DNA from: a virus
DNA length: 40,886 nt
Virus record (IMG/VR): IMGVR_UViG_3300033153_007483
Location: 1-40,886 of that record
Strand: one strand, 5' to 3'
Within the stretch, counting starts at the first letter, position 1; each line of letters begins with the position of its first letter. The position numbers and the translations under genes are program-made. The notes below the pieces were generated by a model, which did no database searches, was not told where the DNA came from, and worked only from the letters and a program-made list of their open reading frames with translations. Below are positions 39,185-40,886 of the stretch, piece by piece.

Positions 39185-39439
39185 TTATTTCTTTTTTGAA
39201 ACTTTCTTAGATTTCTTAAAAACCTTTTTAACTGCTTTCTTGATAGCTTTTTTTGAAACTTTTTTCTTGGCAACCTTCTTTGCAACTACTTTTTTAACCA
39301 CTTTTTTCATTTTCTTAGGATTAAAGTTTGTAATTGATTGACGAATAAATTCGGCAATAGTCTCTAGATTCTTGTCTGCAACCTTGGCCAATAAAGCTTT
39401 GTGTTGATCGTCTGTAATTTGGATTGATAATCTCTTCAC
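39185..39439 (-). CDS. RHH protein with histone-H1-like lysine tail
   Basis: 84 residues from GTG 39439 (AAGGAG upstream). Residues 1-40 (RLSIQITDDQHKALLAKVAD, then IAEFIRQSITNF) are a clear ribbon-helix-helix unit. Residues about 43-84 are a Lys/Val/Ala tail with repeats such as KKVVAKK and KKAIKKAVKK, like histone H1/HU-type tails. Probably binds DNA site-specifically with the RHH and non-specifically with the tail, as a regulator or nucleoid remodeller. Each half is clear; the combination is unusual. Confidence 0.75.
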   Translation of the reverse strand: MKRLSIQITDDQHKALLAKVADKNLETIAEFIRQSITNFNPKKMKKVVKKVVAKKVAKKKVSKKAIKKAVKKVFKKSKKVSKKK

Positions 39440-39472
39440 TCTTTTTTCTCCTTTAAAAATTAATGTTGCGTT

Positions 39473-39502
39473 ATTCTAAACTAACACAATCAAAAAAGTA
39501 AA
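39473..39502 (-). promoter_or_regulatory. Possible promoter before the RHH/lysine-tail gene
   Basis: On the minus strand TTTACT (39502-39497), 18-bp spacer, TAGAAT (39478-39473), followed by AACGCAAC, loosely like the ACGCAA core of the early operator element. Would give this gene its own transcription, isolated by the terminator at 39130. Confidence 0.35.
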
Positions 39503-39506
39503 GTAT

Positions 39507-40199
39507 TTATAATGCGCTATCATCAAGAAAAGCTTTAAATGTTTTATTTTTCGATGATGTCACAAATTTAAAAGGGTTTTTTGTGGCCCCACCAATAAAA
39601 ACGTCAATGTGATTTCCTTTTATTAATCCGCCGACATCTCCGCATATGAAATTTCCATCATGTTTTTTTCCACTCGGAAGCAATGTTCCTACTGCTGAAG
39701 GAATAAAGAATTTTTGACCGAATTTAAAACGTGATTGATCACAAGCAATACTTACAAAAGGAATTAGTGGGTTGTTTTTATTACCTACGCCATAGGGATG
39801 CTTTGTCACATAAAACTTAACGTATCCGCTTGCTCGATGCTTGCACTTAACTTTATGCTTTCTAGTTGTTCCAGAATAGTTGTAAGTCTTTCCATCAATG
39901 AAGCCAGTACCTTCCATGCTAATAGAGCAATAGTCACTTATCGAAAGTTTTACTCCTAGTGGTTTATTATTAATATCTCTAAGCTCAACACCATTTTTAT
40001 CTTGAGTAAACGACGGCATGAAATAATATGTAGCCCACAATTCTACTTCTTCGATAAGAACAGGAGCAGGAATTTCCCTTGGCTCAATTTCTTGTATCAC
40101 AATTTCTTGTACTGTTACTCGTGGGATCTTCTCAGGTTTTTTTGAAGAGCAAGAGAAAAATAGGGCAGAAATTAGAATTAATAATAAAAGTTTTTTCAT
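39507..40199 (-). CDS. 3D-domain lipoprotein
   Basis: 230 residues, strong SD (AGGAGGT). Signal peptide MKKLLLLILISALFFSC with lipidated Cys 17. A Lys/Pro/Glu linker follows (about 20-50), then a domain ending GNFICGDVGGLIKGNHIDVF, the hallmark of the '3D' double-psi beta-barrel shared with MltA and resuscitation-factor-like murein-active proteins. An acidic D in each turn is present. As an early operon lipoprotein it could modify murein, block superinfection or help lysis. Good confidence on domain. Confidence 0.75.
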   Translation of the reverse strand: MKKLLLLILISALFFSCSSKKPEKIPRVTVQEIVIQEIEPREIPAPVLIEEVELWATYYFMPSFTQDKNGVELRDINNKPLGVKLSISDYCSISMEGTGFIDGKTYNYSGTTRKHKVKCKHRASGYVKFYVTKHPYGVGNKNNPLIPFVSIACDQSRFKFGQKFFIPSAVGTLLPSGKKHDGNFICGDVGGLIKGNHIDVFIGGATKNPFKFVTSSKNKTFKAFLDDSAL

Positions 40200-40222
40200 T
40201 TTTTTACCTCCTAGGTAGTTAA

Positions 40223-40465
40223 TTATTTTGTATATAATTTATAGTCTTCAACACACCAGTTTGTGTTTATAATACCTTCATCGTAGATGCAATCCTGAAG
40301 ATATGCTAGGCAATATCTGACATTAATAAAATCTTTTTTGATACAAAATTCATAGATATTTATTTCGTTAGACTCGATCTCGTCGGCTCTTGTTTCGCAA
40401 GTAAAGAACAGGTAAGCAGTAAATATATAGAGTGCTATCAATAGGTTTCTTGTTAATTTATTCAT
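40223..40465 (-). CDS. Small secreted Cys-rich protein
   Basis: 80 residues with an N-terminal signal or anchor (NLLIALYIFTAYLFFTCETR) and five more Cys in the mature part (EFCIKK, RYCLAYLQDC, NWCVED). It follows the split replication-type gene by 13 bases and precedes the 3D lipoprotein. Likely a periplasmic or membrane-anchored partner of the latter; function unknown. Confidence 0.55.
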   Translation of the reverse strand: MNKLTRNLLIALYIFTAYLFFTCETRADEIESNEINIYEFCIKKDFINVRYCLAYLQDCIYDEGIINTNWCVEDYKLYTK

Positions 40466-40478
40466 CTCTTAAATTCCT

Positions 40479-40886
40479 CTAGTTTTCTATTTGGTTAGTT
40501 AAATTATTTGATATTGCGTTATTGCTTGCTAGTCTTTCCTCTGCTCCTTTCTTTGCAACAAGCGGCTCTATTGCGTCTCTGAGTTGCGCCCTAAACGTGC
40601 CTATTGGAATCTCTCCCATTCCATAAGATTTAATAGTAATAATTCCGCCAATTGCTCCGAAAATCTCTACCCCTAGCTCTCTAGCAATTTGAGAAGTGTC
40701 AAAGCCGCAGTCGTGAATTGTTTGGATTATTACATTTGCTTCTTGCGTTGCAATTGCTTTAGAATCTCCAATCTTGCAATTTTTCTTAATTTTTTCGGCG
40801 ATAAGAGAAGCATCAGGGAAAAAACGACAATCATAAAATAAGTCTTCAATCGCTTTAAGTATTGCATCTATCGAGAACTTTCTTAC
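40479..40886 (-). CDS. Replication-type protein, C-terminal part (gene split by contig ends)
   Basis: Continuation of the gene starting at 225; stop TAG at 40481-40479. This part repeats the 38 codons in the terminal repeat and adds the C-terminal 97 residues, with IARELGVEIFGAIGGIITI (possible strand-rich core) and IPIGTFRAQLRDAIEPLVAK. The open frame through the repeat shows that the two ends are contiguous in the real molecule. Functional class tentative (see the N-terminal part). Confidence 0.7.
   Translation of the reverse strand, partial: VRKFSIDAILKAIEDLFYDCRFFPDASLIAEKIKKNCKIGDSKAIATQEANVIIQTIHDCGFDTSQIARELGVEIFGAIGGIITIKSYGMGEIPIGTFRAQLRDAIEPLVAKKGAEERLASNNAISNNLTNQIEN
40773..40886. 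repeat. Right copy of the 114-bp terminal direct repeat
   Basis: Exact copy of bases 1-114. It lies inside the gene whose carboxyl end is at 40479 and whose amino end is at 225. Joining the two copies restores one continuous reading frame, which supports circularity or circular permutation. Confidence 0.95.

Noticed and set aside
40200-40215. TACCT-AGG-AGGTA stem at the SD of the 3D lipoprotein as another CsrA-type site
   Set aside because: The SD here is in the stem and the loop has only three bases, so it does not show GGA in a loop like the others.
1-40886. Integrase, CI-type repressor, excisionase or tRNA genes
   Set aside because: I looked for tyrosine or serine recombinase motifs, a repressor with HTH plus peptidase part, and cloverleaf structures and saw none; absence by eye is not proof.

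Overview
The window reads as one complete, AT-rich genome of a contractile-tailed (myovirus-type) bacteriophage. The first 114 bases are repeated exactly at the end (1-114 = 40773-40886), and one reading frame runs intact across that joint. I therefore take it as a circular, or circularly permuted, molecule with a unit length of about 40,772 bp. The host cannot be named. Lipoproteins with lipoboxes, an apparent inner/outer spanin pair and an M15-type endolysin point to a Gram-negative host with an outer membrane. I see no integrase, CI-like repressor, tRNA or CRISPR array, so a virulent lifestyle is likelier than a temperate one.

Layout. Two operons diverge from a control region at about 1251-1365. 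The leftward operon (minus strand, wrapping through the joint to 38263) starts with a small basic protein, then a winged-helix replication initiator with iteron-like 12-bp repeats inside its gene (likely origin), then a small replication-type protein split by the contig ends. Accessory genes follow: a secreted Cys-rich protein, a 3D-domain lipoprotein, a ribbon-helix-helix protein with a histone-H1-like lysine tail, and two unknowns. The rightward operon starts with recombination genes (Gp157-like, RecT, coiled-coil partner, SSB) and small early genes (two HNH-type proteins, a permuted papain-like enzyme, a NinB-like protein, a SEC-C protein, a winged-helix regulator).

From about 9.1 kb the late genes run in order: RHH-like protein, terminase small subunit, a CsrA-like RNA-binding protein, terminase large subunit, portal, two paralogous structural proteins, four basic proteins sharing an N-terminal FIRKxGRxIPI motif, Mu-F-like head protein, scaffold-like protein, major capsid, neck and tail-completion proteins, sheath, tube, tail-assembly chaperone with a -1 frameshift, tape measure, and a Mu/P2-type baseplate (hub, spike, gp25, J, I). 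Next come tail-fibre-like proteins, one of them with a signal peptide, and a lysis cassette (holin candidates, endolysin, spanins) ending at a likely bidirectional terminator near 38.2 kb.

Most interesting points: (1) a phage CsrA homologue whose own Shine-Dalgarno (SD) sequence, and those of several other key genes (winged-helix regulator, capsid, tube, first genes of both operons), lie in the loops of small hairpins showing GGA, the classical CsrA target geometry; (2) the four-gene FIRKxGRxIPI cluster between portal and head genes, perhaps a capsid-sorting tag on ejected proteins; (3) intragenic iterons; (4) a lambda-like G GGA AAC frameshift; (5) a baseplate hub gene whose only sensible start is ATT. 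All family assignments come from reading the translated sequence by eye; no database search was run.
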